Source: Agaricus subrufescens (Eukaryota; Basidiomycota; Agaricomycetes; Agaricales; Agaricaceae). From it: DNA of 64,000 nucleotides. The stretch is taken from positions 124,001 to 188,000 of the forward strand of contig JAQOTE010000037.1 of assembly GCA_029945375.1 (NCBI GenBank). The letters are read 5' to 3'. Shown in pieces: positions 21,918-32,662 of this stretch. Each line of letters begins with the position of its first letter. The stretch's first letter is position 1. The translations under genes were made by a program, and so were the position numbers. The notes beneath the pieces are model-generated. The model saw only the letters and a program-made list of their open reading frames with translations, did no database searches and was not told the origin of the DNA.

Positions 21918-24900
21918 TTAATCTACTTGAGGTGCAGAGATGCTGCTTCGATCCACAATAAACCATTGATTTCTATCCCAAACTCGCCCAACTACACACT
22001 TTACTGTGCTTAAATCCACAATTTCGACTATACCGGTTTGCTGATAGCAATACCCATTGCTCTCTGTACTAAGTTGCATAACCCGGGCCTTGACAGCCTG
22101 GACGACAGCATATATAATGGTTGATGGTGAATCGAGTCCAAGCTGTGGTATTGGTGGTAGGTCAAGAACAAGAATCCGAAGTAATTGTCCAAAAAATGCT
22201 CTCTTCACAAAATCAGGTCTTCGGTTCCTCTGACGAGCATATCTATCAACTGTTTGAATGTACTACAAGGTTGATTCACAAAACATTGTACCACAAGAGT
22301 TGATAAAACAACATACCTTAATATATGATGAGTCTCGTGAATCTTCGCTTTGTCTGACCATATCGCGAGCTACAATAGTATCACCCCCACCAAGGCGGGA
22401 AACCCTACCATATTGAACAATTGGCTCATCAAGTCTAATAGCAGCCTGTACAGCAGTTTTTGCTTTTTCAAATCGGGTTGCCAATGAAGCGTATAACTTG
22501 TCCTGGAGGTGAGCAGAAATACATTCATGGCGTCGAGGAGGACGGAGCTGGTAAGATGAATCTGCATATTTCAGTAGTTTTTCTTATAACAAGCAAAGTT
22601 TTTTAGAGACATACATAAATCAGGAACCGGTAATGACAACCCAATTGGCTTTTCAGCCTTTTCGGGACATAAATCTAGTTCTGACTGTAGATTAAATTTA
22701 AGTCGGATTTGATTGAGCTGTGCGGTTGCAGTGACAAATGTATTAATAGATGCATAGGGATGGCGTCGACTTCGGATAGATGGGAGCAGGGTGTTGCAAT
22801 GCCGTTCCATGGGAAAGGCCCAGTACGTCCAAACAGGGCCAGCTACTCGGATACCCCATGCAATGTGGAGAAGTGCGTGGATTGTAAGCGGGCATGCAGA
22901 AAGTCGGTTGCAATCATGAGCATAGTAGAGCCTATGTTGTTTTTAGTCACAAAAAATTGATACGATTTGTCACTCACTTTTTGTAGTCTTCTACCCACAT
23001 CTGGAACCCCGAATCAATCTGTTCTACCATCTCTGTATCCATATCATATTCTAAACACATTTTGAGTAATTCAACAACCCGCATAAAGTGAGTATAGTAT
23101 CTTGGTTGTTGAAACCGGCCACGTAGCAGGACAGGGGCGATGAATAATGTCCAATTGGAATACATCTCAGAGGTCATCTGGCCTTGTTGCGTCGCAATGT
23201 TGGGTATTGGAGCTCCAAACTGAGATGGGATTGTAGATTTACAGGCTGCGGTCCTTGCTCCAATTTCTCTCCAATCGTCATTACTGATGACATAGCCCTT
23301 GCCGGTATGATCTAATGCTTTGAAGCTGGAAGTCCAGAATAAAATGAGGTTAGGGATCAAATTTTCCCATATCAGATGCATGAAATCGAATGGAAATGAC
23401 ATAGGAAATGATATAGATGAAATGGTGCCGAGGATGGGTATGCCTTTGATGCCATACTCCTTAGAGAGTCGGTCAGATGTTGTGAGATTGTGGGTGTTTT
23501 GTACTAGCTTTGCTTGTTCCATTAATTCCTCGTGTACACGTAGTGGTAGTTGAGCCGCATCGTATCTTGGAGGACCACTGTATTGAATTTGATCACGTCG
23601 TAGGGGAACATAATGTGTATGGCTGTCACCACTACGGACACCAATGATTTTACACACTCGGCATGGACTAATCCCATTAGACCCTTTCATACGCATAACC
23701 ATAGCCATGGCAGGTATGTCTCCAAATACAAGGATAAGATGGGCATGTAGTTGGAAAAATGATTGAGTAATAGCATCGAAGGATCTAACACCAAACTCGA
23801 GTTGATTGAGCTCTTGAACAAGTGGCCAGAAAAACGAGTCCATATCCCAGGGCTTCTTGGGCCCTGGATAGTTCCGACATTGATAGCATATTGTTTATGG
23901 AAGCGGACATCGGGGGGGAGATTGTAGTTGAAAAGGAGAATTGGCCAGCAAGTTTTATCGTGACGTTTGAATGGGGTAAACCCATCAGTTGAAAGCCCGA
24001 GGGCAATGTCGTGCTTATCTGAAAAATGGAAGAGAGGAGAGTTGCCGCTAGCTGGTACGATCTTGTTGAGCAAGGAACGATAGTGTAAACCATCAAAGAC
24101 ATCGGTGATAATGCCTGGTTGACTTTCAAAGTTGGCACGATATTGCATTAAGCTAGCATGATCATGATTTGCGACCATAGCTTGTAGGCGAGGTATTAAT
24201 GGAATGTAGAGAAAGGATTTTCTTGGTTTGCCTCTATCATCAAGCTTCTTCTCATGGCACTTCGGGCATTCTGTGAGAGCCTTGTGTGGTCCAGCAAAGC
24301 AGATACAGCTGTTTACACAGCAGCTGTATGGGATCGGGTTAAAGCTGGAGAGATATTGAACGCGTTTTTTTGTGATTTTGAGAGACTGGTGGCGGACAGT
24401 TGGGAAAGCGTGAGCAAATTTGGCAAATGTTCACTCAGTTATATGCTCCTCAACCTTCAACGTATATTTACGGAGTAGGTTAAGGTCTGCCTCGCTCAAG
24501 GTAGGTTCTGAATCATAATCAATATGGATTTAGACCCATAGTAGAATAACGACAAACCTGCAGACAGGAGAGCATGAGAAAGCTCAAGTTCACCATTCCA
24601 CAGCAAGGCCTCAGCGAAGTCAGCACCAACAAGGCTAGGACCACCATTGATAGCTTCAACATCTCCTTCTACCTCTTTATCTCCATTGTCAGGAGAACCA
24701 TCGCCTTCATCATCCTCATCTTCACCCTTATCCTCTTCGTCATCATAGTCTTCTTCATCTCACAGTCTTCTCAACTCTTTGTCTCCTCCGTCATCTCCTT
24801 CACTTCCACTGTCGCTTGACTCCTCCAGTGGCTGGTTGGGTGATCTCCAGCGAATATCAAGAACCTGCTGGTTTCTATCTGCAAGTGATTGAGACAACGA

Positions 24901-25239
24901 ATCAACCCTCTGACAGTCGGGTATTTGTTGATCCACAGTCTCATTGTCATCTAGTGCAGTAGACACCCACAAGTTTACTAGCTCCTCCCTCCCCTCCCCC
25001 TCCCTTTCCTCCTCCCTTTCCTCCTCACTTTCAGTTAGAACTGATCGCCTTCTCTTGCTTCCAACTTCAACACGGTTATTCCAGTGCTCCAAACCAAATT
25101 GTTCTATTGAGGATGCCGCAACACCAGTTCTTGTCCGTAGTTCAAGGTGGGCTTTCCTCGTTGAATACGCAACGTATTTGTTGCAGCCACATGTGCATTT
25201 GACTTTGTGACTGTGTTTGCTGCCAGACTCGGATGGCAT
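21918..25239 (-). pseudogene. CACTA-type Tnp2 transposase, disabled
   Basis: Transposase of the CACTA (En/Spm) superfamily, Tnp2-like, read on the minus strand. It starts around 25239 with a Cys-containing KCTCGCNKY motif and an acidic region. Typical motifs follow: CFAGPHKALTECPKC, KSFLYIPLIPRL, ALGLSTDGFTPF (first Asp), AHLILVFGDIPAM, GISPCRVCK, MHLIWENLIPNLI, and HALLHIAWGIR after an intron at about 22970-22925. The C-terminal part runs to a stop at 21918. Three lesions: a TGA at about 24760 before the acidic run, a TGA at 24431-24433 (between HITE and TFAKF), and one missing base near 23850, where the frame shifts just before MDSFFWPLV. Both stops sit where an Arg codon (CGA) is expected, consistent with C-to-T change at CpG. 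I did not find CACTA ends. Confidence 0.7.
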
Positions 25240-25311
25240 GGGTGATGATCGATAAACGTGAACAGCTGCATAAGCCTGTGACGCCTGTGACAAGACATGC
25301 AACATGCACAA

Positions 25312-25780
25312 AGCGAGTATGTTGGAGGTACTCGATAGCTAAATGGTAGAGTTAGTATACCTGGGGAGTGTGTAATGATATGGAGCAGACTCACCAGGAG
25401 TCGTGATTGCAGGAAGCTTGCTACATTTCCCTCTGGTTTCATTTTGTGCGGCAGACCAATCAAGTACCCATATTCATTGATCTAAGACAAAGACTGAGAA
25501 CCGCATAGATACAGATCGCGCGTAGAAGACAGACCATAGGGAAAAGTATAGTGTTATAGACTAAAGCTGAACTTGCATACAAAAGTGGTATATTCAGTTG
25601 TACCAATATTGACGCTGAGGTTGCGCAATCTCAAATTGTTCAGTTTTCGAGCATCGAAGTTGACAAGTGGACATGGCTGGTATATCTCAGCTAAGCTAGT
25701 AGTCGTCGCAGTACCATTTCATCGAGCCTCTGTGAAAATTTATAAGTATTAAATGCCAAACTGTAGGGACTTTCGTACCG
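25312..25780. other. intergenic, no gene
   Basis: Upstream flank of the Tnp2 pseudogene. No supported frame, and no CACTA-type terminal repeat that I could recognise. Confidence 0.3.
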
Positions 25781-25930
25781 CAGTGATATCATCCGCATGT
25801 TCTACTACCTTCTCCAAACCACCAAGCGATGCCTAGAGCTCCAGCGAATGTCAGCACCTAAAGAGCTTGAATGAATAGCCTCCATCTAGCAACGTAGAGA
25901 CTCACCTTTTACAATGAAGTCTCCTGGTTG
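25780..25930. repeat. diverged duplicate of 28390-28530
   Basis: CACCTAAAGAGCTTGAATGA, then GCCTCCATCTAGCAACGTAG and AGACTCACCTT here match CACCTAAAGAGCTCGAATGA, GCCTCTGTTTAGCAGCATAG and AGACTCACCTT at 28.45-28.50 kb. Both contain an exon end and GTGAGT donor on the minus strand, so a piece of a minus-strand gene was duplicated. Confidence 0.5.
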
Positions 25931-26750
25931 TCCCGTTTAATTTTTGTGCAAGTTCAGCCAACTTGGCTGCATTTAACCACCTTGTGCATAATAATTCCGT
26001 GTGTTCTGGATTGACGTACTGTTCCTGGACTACTGGAGCCGTGTTACTGAAGCCAACGTGAGAATGTTTTTGCGAAGGGATTGGTGGGGGGTTCGAATGG
26101 GATGAGAACCCGTTCATAGACGGTTGTTGCAAAGTCGCGTTCACGGGGTAGAGAGTAGGTTCCGGTAAAGTCGGTATGTTGGCAGTGGCGGCAGCATCCC
26201 CCAGAGCCTTTAGGACGTCTGCGATTTTGAAATATCTAGTTCTTGTAGCGTGCGTAATACATCTTCATTGGAACCAAAAGGTATATCCGGTAAGGGGATG
26301 CCCAAGTTGAGGAAGAATGAAGGATCTGGGGGATTGGGGGTGAGGGAGTACGAGGGCGGAATGGCCATAAGTTGGGCCTGTTCAACTTGGGGCGGCGATA
26401 AGGGATATTGTAGCTCAGGTTGGCCTGGATTAATCATATCTGGGGAGGCAGCAGCCGCAGCCATGATGACCGACAGTAGAGCGGCAGCAGATGCCTGGGC
26501 GTTGGCATCCAGATCATCTGACGGTACTGGCAAGTCGGGGGGGAGGGGCGGGTTCCCGGACAATTTCCTTGGCCTTGCCTTTGTCCTTTTTCTTCTTCTT
26601 TTGGTCTATGGAAGAATCGAGAGAGTGCTTTTTCTGTTCTGCTTGGGAACAGCGGGATCTGGAGCAGAGTCATCGCGGGGACGTTTTGGCTTCTTGTGGA
26701 GTGGCGGAGGGGGCTCGGGGTACGAAGGGGACAGGTCGGCTCTCAGGTTT
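25902..26750 (-). pseudogene. broken REB1/TTF1-like gene, N-terminal part
   Basis: Minus-strand pieces in different frames line up with the N-terminal region of the fungal Myb-type rDNA-terminator protein (REB1/TTF1-like): KKPKRPRDDSAPDPAVPKQ, DQKKKKKDKGKAKEIVREP, DLDANAQASAAALLSVIMAA, FGSNEDVLRTLQELDIS, KIADVLKALGDAAATANIP, then a segment ending HTELLCTRWLNAAKLAELAQ. At least two shifts are needed, one in a run of Cs at about 26540 and one at about 26225. The DNA-binding Myb repeats that should follow are missing; an exon end with GTGAGT at about 25905 leads nowhere. Identification rests on pattern memory and is moderate. Confidence 0.45.
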
Positions 26751-26827
26751 TGGGCTGGTCGCTTGCAGAGACCAAACCGTCAGCACATGACTGTTACACC
26801 ATGGGCGGTCACACGTCATGCATCAGA

Positions 26828-27252
26828 TTACTTGTCGAACCACCAGTCCTGGGTTTCCCGGTCATCATCGACATCCAGACTCTCGTCGTAGTCTACTTTG
26901 TCGTAGTCAATCCCCTGCATATACATAAGCCATTATGCTGCGCTTTAGTCTTCCTACTCACCGCCAGCAGTTCGTAGATGAACCGTTCTCGCACTAATTG
27001 TTCGAAGCCCCGCCGCCGCTCTTTTTCGCTTTCCTCTTCCTCCACACCCACGTCTTCCTCCTCGCTTTCGCTTTCGCTTTCACTCTCATCTTCCTCTTCC
27101 TCCTCCACCGTAGTTTCAGCAAGCCCTCGACGGATTATCCTCACCCGTTCTGCCTCTCGTTCCTCCTTGTAGTCCCCAAGTAGACTCCCTAGTTTTCCAA
27201 CATACTTTGTTTGGCCGTCGAGAAACTGCGTTTGAACCCAGTCCTTCTCCAT
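26828..27252 (-). CDS. short CCDC97 (DUF2052)-like acidic protein
   Basis: Two minus-strand exons, 27252-26962 and 26914-26828, join in frame across a 47-base GTGAGT...CAG intron to give 125 residues. An alternating acidic/Ser tract (about residues 47-75) precedes RRRGFEQLVRERFIYELLAG and then DYDKVDYDESLDVDD and WWFDK at the end. This matches the C-terminal domain of CCDC97/DUF2052 proteins, which in animals associate with the SF3B splicing complex. The N-terminal part of the usual protein is missing, and the sequence upstream is a tandem repeat, so this may be a truncated copy whose first exons were replaced. The start ATG 27252 is my choice; it opens MEKDWVQTQFLDG. Confidence 0.5.
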
Positions 27253-27339
27253 GTCTGCAGTAGAGTCGCGTGTAGCACTCCCGCAACTCCTCTGAACACA
27301 CCTGCATGGCATCAAGCAAGTCCTACCTCTCCTCCATGA

Positions 27340-27720
27340 TTGGCAGTCTCTCACTCTCCATATCCTGCACCAGCACCTGGGACAATGACAATAACGGGTG
27401 CAAGTGCGAGGAGGACTGTCGGGCAAGTCCTACCTCTCCTCCATGATTGGCGGCGGCTCGCTCTCCATATCCTGCACCAGCACCTGGGACGATAACAATG
27501 ATGGGCACACATGCGAGAAGGACGAAGGACCGCAGCTGGACAATTCTCAAGCCTAGCTCCAGGCGCACAAAGCCCAGCAAAGTCCAGCTCCAATCGACAC
27601 TGCGACAATGATGATGATGGGTGCGAGCACAAGAAGGGCTGTTGGCAACCCATATCCTGCACCAGCGCCTGCGACGATGACAATGATGGGTGTGGTAGCG
27701 ATGGGGTATGACAAAGGGAC
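27340..27720. repeat. degenerate tandem repeat, unit about 40-110 bases
   Basis: CATATCCTGCACCAGCACC followed by TGGGACAATGACAATAA or a near variant occurs at about 27359, 27466 and 27650. The first two copies are preceded by CCTACCTCTCCTCCATGATT. On the minus strand it codes in places for a repeated IVIVPGAGAGYG, but no gene model is convincing. Confidence 0.45.
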
Positions 27721-28345
27721 AGTATCAACCTTATCCTTGGGTTCTTTCTGTTTCAAAGCGCTAGAGAAAAGGGGTAAGAATGGAGAGATCAATGAGGGTT
27801 TGGAGTGTACCCACCATGCGTGCTGGTAGGCGGGAGAGAAAACCATGAAAGAGGCTGAGGTTTGAGCTACATGAGCTGGGGGAACAAATTCGAGAGGGCT
27901 GTATGCACATGTTATGTAGAGAACGCGAAAGTTGCCCTGGATCAGAACCAGTCCGACGTAGACGAGACTGGCGTTGTCGCCCTTGAAACGGCTTAATAGC
28001 GCGATGCGTAGAAGTGTCACCAGGAGAAACGGTATCGGGGAATGAAAATGGGCTCGGGGGCGCTCGTCCCGCAATCTCCTGCCCCGAGGGTACGAAAGCA
28101 ACAGGATTCAACCAGTCATCAAATGAATGGAAAGACATTAAATCTGGTTCTTCAATGGTAGCTGATGCTAGCACGGGTGATATAGTCAGATGCGGGGGAT
28201 TGAGGGTCGGAGAAGATGGTGCAGCATAGTTCGTGGCAAGGCCTTCGCCATCTCCGTCAGTGTTCGCCTCGTCAGTATCACCACTATCCCCGATCCGGAC
28301 CCCACTTGTCTTCAGCCTTCTCAGGACGTGATTCAGCATATACAT
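27553..28345 (-). CDS. uncertain minus-strand coding region
   Basis: Two overlapping minus frames look partly protein-like: one from 28345 (Asp/Pro-rich, LASATIEEPDLMSFHSFDDW) and another covering about 28040-27700 with a hydrophobic stretch (ASLVYVGLVLIQGNFRVLY then SPLEFVPPAHVAQ). A splice or frameshift between them near 28030 would be needed. A short stretch of the second frame recurs in damaged form at 28.6 kb. I do not recognise a family. Confidence 0.25.
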
Positions 28346-28389
28346 TCAGTTAGCAGACAATGAGATTGTGTACCTTTGACTATCTTGAT

Positions 28390-28530
28390 ATAAGGTCTCC
28401 TCCAATCCGCCAAGCTATGGACAGGGCACTAGCAAACATGCCACCACCTAAAGAGCTCGAATGAACAGCCTCTGTTTAGCAGCATAGAGACTCACCTTCT
28501 AAGATAAAGCCTCCTGATCGTTCCATGTCG
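28390..28530. repeat. diverged duplicate of 25780-25930
   Basis: Partner of the earlier copy; see the shared words given there. It is followed at about 28595-28650 by a damaged copy of 27.87-27.94 kb (GGGGAATAATTTTGAGAAGG versus GGGGGAACAAATTCGAGAGG, then ACGCGAAAGTTGCCC), so more than one block was duplicated. Confidence 0.45.
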
Positions 28531-28786
28531 TGTCCGGCATTGGATTAGTCTGCAGCAGAATTAGCTCAGATTACAGGTAGCACACCTTATGAACATCGCT
28601 AGCTGGGGAATAATTTTGAGAAGGCTGTACACAACGCGAAAGTTGCCCCCCGGTGCACAGCCACATGTTGACCACTTTTGTCCGAAGTGCCAACGTTGGT
28701 GGAATCGTGATCACGTGAGATCACAAGACCCCATCGCGTCCTGTGCGACGTGCTATCAGTCAATCAACATTTTCGATCTCTCAAAT

Positions 28787-29065
28787 GCTCACCCCTGGTC
28801 TATGTGCTCGACAAAAGCCTAACCAGTGTGACGAACACTCCTCTCTTTTCTTTCTTCTTGGCGCACATCAAAAACAACAGACGAATGCCCGATGATATAG
28901 GGCTCACCCCTGGTCTATGCGCTCCACCAAAGCCTAACCAGTGCGGCGAGCACTCATTTCTTCTTGGCGCGCATCCAAAACAGAAGACGGAATATTATTA
29001 GATGACAGTTGAGCTCACCCCTGGTCTATGCGCTCCACCCAGGCCTAATCAGTGCGGTGTACGCT
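28787..29065. repeat. three-copy tandem repeat, period about 113 bases
   Basis: GCTCACCCCTGGTCTATG starts at 28787, 28902 and 29013. Each copy continues with GCTC(G/C)ACAAAAGCCTAACCAG or variant, then a CACT/CGCT-TTTCTTCTTGGCGC-type stretch in the first two. I see no coding function. Confidence 0.6.
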
Positions 29066-29363
29066 TGTCCTTTGTTGTCTAGGACCTCCATAATGCCAGA
29101 AGATCAACACATGGCTACCGGAAGAGTTTGTTGAGTTTCCCCTCTATGGCGAGCAATGAAGAGCAATGAAATCTATGGAGGCGGCCACTTGGGAGCCTCG
29201 GCAGGTATTTATCCAATTTTTTTCCCATTAATCCTTCTGACCTGAAGCGTTCTCGCCACATAGATGACATCCACTCCTCCATCAACATCTTTGGTTCGCT
29301 TTTTTTTTTTTCGTTAGCCCCTCCGACCTGTAATCTCACTCCTCCCCGCTTAGGCGACATCTA

Positions 29364-29578
29364 CAGTGGCTCAAAAAACTGTCCCAATGTTTTGAGGTTT
29401 TCAACTATTTCAGTTATAGCGCCGTGGGAACATCGCAAAACATTACGTAATAATAATATATAGTAGCCTAGCATGTGATCTATTAGGAGCATTTTAGATT
29501 ACGTAAATTGATCGGAAACTGATTAAGAAATTAAATCAACAAAATAATCAATCATTGGGACAGTTTTTTGACTCTCTA
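29364..29578. repeat. left terminal inverted repeat of Tc1 element
   Basis: Begins CAGTGGCTCAAAAAACTG. Its inner end repeats the outer 18 or so bases in opposite orientation (CATTGGGACAGTTTTTTGA near 29554), so each repeat carries two facing copies of the probable transposase-binding site. Confidence 0.85.
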
Positions 29579-29722
29579 CTCAGCTGAGACAAATCTTGTT
29601 CTAGAGCCCTCATAAAAATCCGAAGAAGTACAGGAATATTTGAGAATGTTATGTGACCTTGTTTGTATAAATTTACATCATCAAAGTTTGATTAAATCAC
29701 ATCTTGACCTTAAACCACCACC

Positions 29723-30741
29723 ATGAAAGCTACTTCTTCTACTCAACGCTCTTCTGTCATCTCTCTTCTTCAAGAAGGCTATTCTGTTTGTCAAATTCAG
29801 TCTAGAACTGGTCTGGGGAAGTCTACTGTGGGGAGGATTAAGAAAGAGGTTGATGAGGACAAGGAGAACATGTTAGGGGGTTGTCCAGCTAAGCTTTCTT
29901 CTCAGGACAAAAGGGCAATCATTCACCAAATCACTACTGGCCAGCTGGATAATGCAGTTCAGGGTGCCCAGTATATCAACAACATCACTCCCAATCCAGT
30001 CCATCCTCAAACAGTCAGAAATGCTCTCAAAGAGAGTTCATTTAGGGCTGTTGTAAAGAAGAAATGTCCTCTCCTCAAACAGCAACATAGAAGAGACCAT
30101 CTCAAATTTGCTCATTACCACAAGAATTGGACAGTGGAGGACTGGAAAAGGATCTTGTGGTCAGATGAAACCAAGATTAATAGGATTCAGTCAGATGGAA
30201 GGGTGGATACCTGGAAGAAAAATGGTGAGGGCCCTTCTGATAGGACTACTACTCCTACAGTCAAACATGGAGGAGGGAATAACCTTATAGTATGGGGCTG
30301 TATGGGATGGGAGGGAGTTAGGATGCTTACAGAGGTTTAGGGTATCATGGATTCTGTGCAATACTGTGATATTTTGGACAGTGGAGTGGTTGACAGCTTT
30401 GAAAAACTGGAGATGGAGGAGGGGAAGAGGATATTCCAACATGATAATGACCCCAAGCACATGGCAAAAAGAACAGACAAGTGGTTTGAAGACAACAACA
30501 TCAAAGTCCTAGTCTGGCCTGCCCAATCCCTGACTTAAATCCCATTGAACACCTTTGGATCAACCTCAAGGGCAAGTTGAAGGAATATCCCAAACCACCT
30601 AGAGGAGTTCATGATTTGTGGGAAAGGGTAGCTGAAGAGTGGAACAAAATCACTCCAGAAGAGTGTCAAAGACTTATAGAAAGTATGCCTAGGAGGTGCC
30701 AGGCAGTTATCAAGGCTAGAGGTGGTCATACAAAGTATTAG
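29723..30741 (+). pseudogene. Tc1-type transposase, two lesions
   Basis: DD(E) transposase with an N-terminal helix-turn-helix (SVISLLQEGYSVCQIQSRTG, LGKSTVGRIKKE), WSDETKINR with the first Asp (about 30160), QHDNDPKH with the second Asp (about 30440), and PIEHLWINLKG with the catalytic Glu (about 30545). A TAG at 30338-30340 lies where a Glu codon is expected (just after MLTEV). One base is missing at about 30530, shifting the frame just before the Glu motif. The C-terminus ends GGHTKY at 30741. The copy cannot make full transposase, but the inverted repeats are intact, so it could be moved by another source. Confidence 0.85.
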
Positions 30742-30753
30742 TTACAACAAGGG

Positions 30754-30967
30754 TAGAGAGTCAAAAAACTGTCCCAATGATTGATTATTTTGTTGATTTA
30801 ATTTCTCAGTCAGTTTCCAATCAATTTACGTAATCTAAAATGCTCCTGGTAGATCACAGGCTAGGCTACTATATATTATTATTACGTAATGTTTTGCGAT
30901 GTTCCCATGGCATTATAACTGAAATAGTTGAAAACCTCAAAACATTGGGACAGTTTTTGAGCCACTG
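30754..30967. repeat. right terminal inverted repeat of Tc1 element
   Basis: Inverted partner of 29364-29578 with only a handful of differences (for example GCGCC versus TGCCA near the end), implying a fairly recent insertion compared with the decayed kinase gene around it. Confidence 0.85.
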
Positions 30968-31939
30968 TACCTCGGCATCAACATCATCTCTGGGGAAGAG
31001 ATTGCCATCAAGCTCAAGTCAGTCAAGGTTAAGCATCCCCAGCTCAAATACGAGTCCAAGGTCTACAAGACTCTCACCAGTGGTGTTGGCATGCCTTTTG
31101 TTCACTGGTACAGCACTGAATGCAACTATAATGCATGGTCCTTGACCTGCTTGGGCCCTTCCTCACGGACCTCTTCAGCTTCTGCAACCACAAATTCAGT
31201 CTCAAAACCGTCCTGCTCCTAGCTGACCAATTGGTACTCAGCCACTCTTTTTTTAGTGTCGAGTCCCATCACTCATCTTCCCCATAGATCTCCCGCATCA
31301 AATATATCCACTCTCGCAACTTTATCCATCGTGACATCAAACCTGACAACTTTTTGATGGGCATCAGAAAGTGGGGTAGTCAACGTCATCAATCTTGGTC
31401 TGGCAAAGAAGTTCCGTGACCCAAAGACCCACCTCCATATTCCATACAGAGAGAACAAGAATCTCACCGGTACCACCCACTACACCTCTATCAACACCTA
31501 TCTGGGCATTGAGCAGGCCCATCGAGATGACCTCAAGTCCCTGGCTTATGTTCTTATGTATTTCCTCCGCAGTGCTCTCCCCTGGCAAAGTCTGAAAGCT
31601 GTCACTAAGAAACAAAAATATGATTGCATCATGGAAAAGAAGATGACCACACCCACCGACCCCCTTTGCTGTGGCTATCCCAACGAATTCAGCATCTTTC
31701 TGAATTACACTTGTGCTCTTCACTTTGATGACAAGCCCGACTACTCCTACCTCTACAAGCTCTTCCGAGATCTCTTTGTCTGCGAGGGCTATCAATACAA
31801 CTATGTCTTTGATTGGAGTGTCCAACACAGCACTCAAGATGATGCTGCAGCTGCCAGCAGCAGTACCAAGGCTACTGCCGGTTGCAAGAAAGTTGTTCAT
31901 GAGGAAGAAGATCATTGCACCAGTGACCATCTGTGAGTA

Positions 31940-32660
31940 GGAGGTCCTTTTATCATCTCCTATAATCTCATCTTTAATAGGCTTTGTTCCCCCACTTGCC
32001 AGGCTCAACAAGCTGCCCCGGGTGCTGTAGGGCAACAACGTGCTCCTCACAGTCACGAGCCCAAATTCTGGTAGATACATTAGCTTAAAGTCTTATGGCT
32101 TCATTTGGTATGCGCATCCCGGGTGACCAAGCAGTGGGGAGGGCAGGTGCTATTCTTGCTCAGTATTGTGTTCAATGTTTTGTTGGTCCCATGGCATGGG
32201 TTGAAGGCATTGCGGAAGGAGAGGTCTTGGACAAGACTTAGTTGGGGCACGCCTGGTGTTCATTCTGGTTCAAGATGGTGCAGCATTTGTCTCTATATGT
32301 TCCATGGCCCTCCATGTCTCCCACCTTCGCAATGTTGGGCGCGTACATGCAAGGGTATGACAGGCGACAATCATATCCAACATGTTGACATGGCTTGTAT
32401 CCCTTGACTTTATGACTCATACGGACACTGTTTCTTCTTTTTGTTGCCTGCACCATAAATTCCATTATAGTGTCCGTATTCCATCCCTTGCTTTATCTTC
32501 CCATTTTTGTGTTCTCTGTCCTTGCATCTCAATAATCTTTAACACTTTGTATATAGTCCTTAATGGCTCAGGGCGTTGAATGATTCTTCAAGACTGCTTA
32601 TCTATATTCAAATCTCTAATAACAGAAATTATTTTATCAAACTACCAAATAAGTCAAAAT
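31940..32660. other. no supported gene
   Basis: A 45-codon plus-strand frame at 32096-32233 (ASFGMRIPGDQAVGRAGAIL) looks somewhat protein-like but ends in a stop, and its continuation shifts frame. It may be the remains of another gene next to the kinase pseudogene. Confidence 0.25.
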
Positions 32661-32662
32661 AC

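Larger units (their letters stand above)
29364..30967 (+). mobile_element. Tc1/mariner transposon, 1604 bp
   Basis: Bounded by TA on both sides (29362-29363 and 30968-30969), the usual Tc1/mariner target duplication. Ends are CAGTGGCTCAAAAA...TTTTTGAGCCACTG. Inverted repeats are long, about 215 bases, and nearly identical. Inside is one transposase gene carrying two lesions. The empty site recreates an open CK1 reading frame across the junction, which proves the element boundaries. Confidence 0.9.
29330..31936 (+). pseudogene. casein kinase I-like gene, broken by a Tc1 element
   Basis: Serine/threonine kinase of the CK1 family. The ATP-loop piece ...LGDIY before the transposon and LGINIISGEEIAIKLKS after it join exactly at the TA target. 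Downstream come a GTACTC...CATAG intron at about 31231-31288, the catalytic HRDIKPDNF loop, [19 protein letters not shown] (DFG changed to NLG) and [20 protein letters not shown]. The C-lobe then runs to a stop at 31936. Lesions: the 1.6-kb insertion, one missing base near 31130, and a short deletion near 31375. Several Arg codons of the family appear as Cys or His (CIMEKK, CCGYPN, FVCEGY, SVQHS), the result expected from C-to-T change at CpG. The gene start upstream of 29330 is not recognisable. Confidence 0.75.

Noticed and set aside
24574..24819. Hydrophobic plus-strand frame that looks like membrane spans
   Set aside because: It is the antisense of the acidic region of the Tnp2 gene; acidic codons read backwards give Ile/Leu/Phe/Ser.
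26085..26110. GGTTCGAAT resembling a tRNA B-box
   Set aside because: No A-box or cloverleaf can be formed around it, and it lies inside the REB1/TTF1-like coding relic.
26978..27183. Ser/Leu-rich plus-strand frames
   Set aside because: They are the antisense of the acidic GAG/GAA tract in the CCDC97-like gene.
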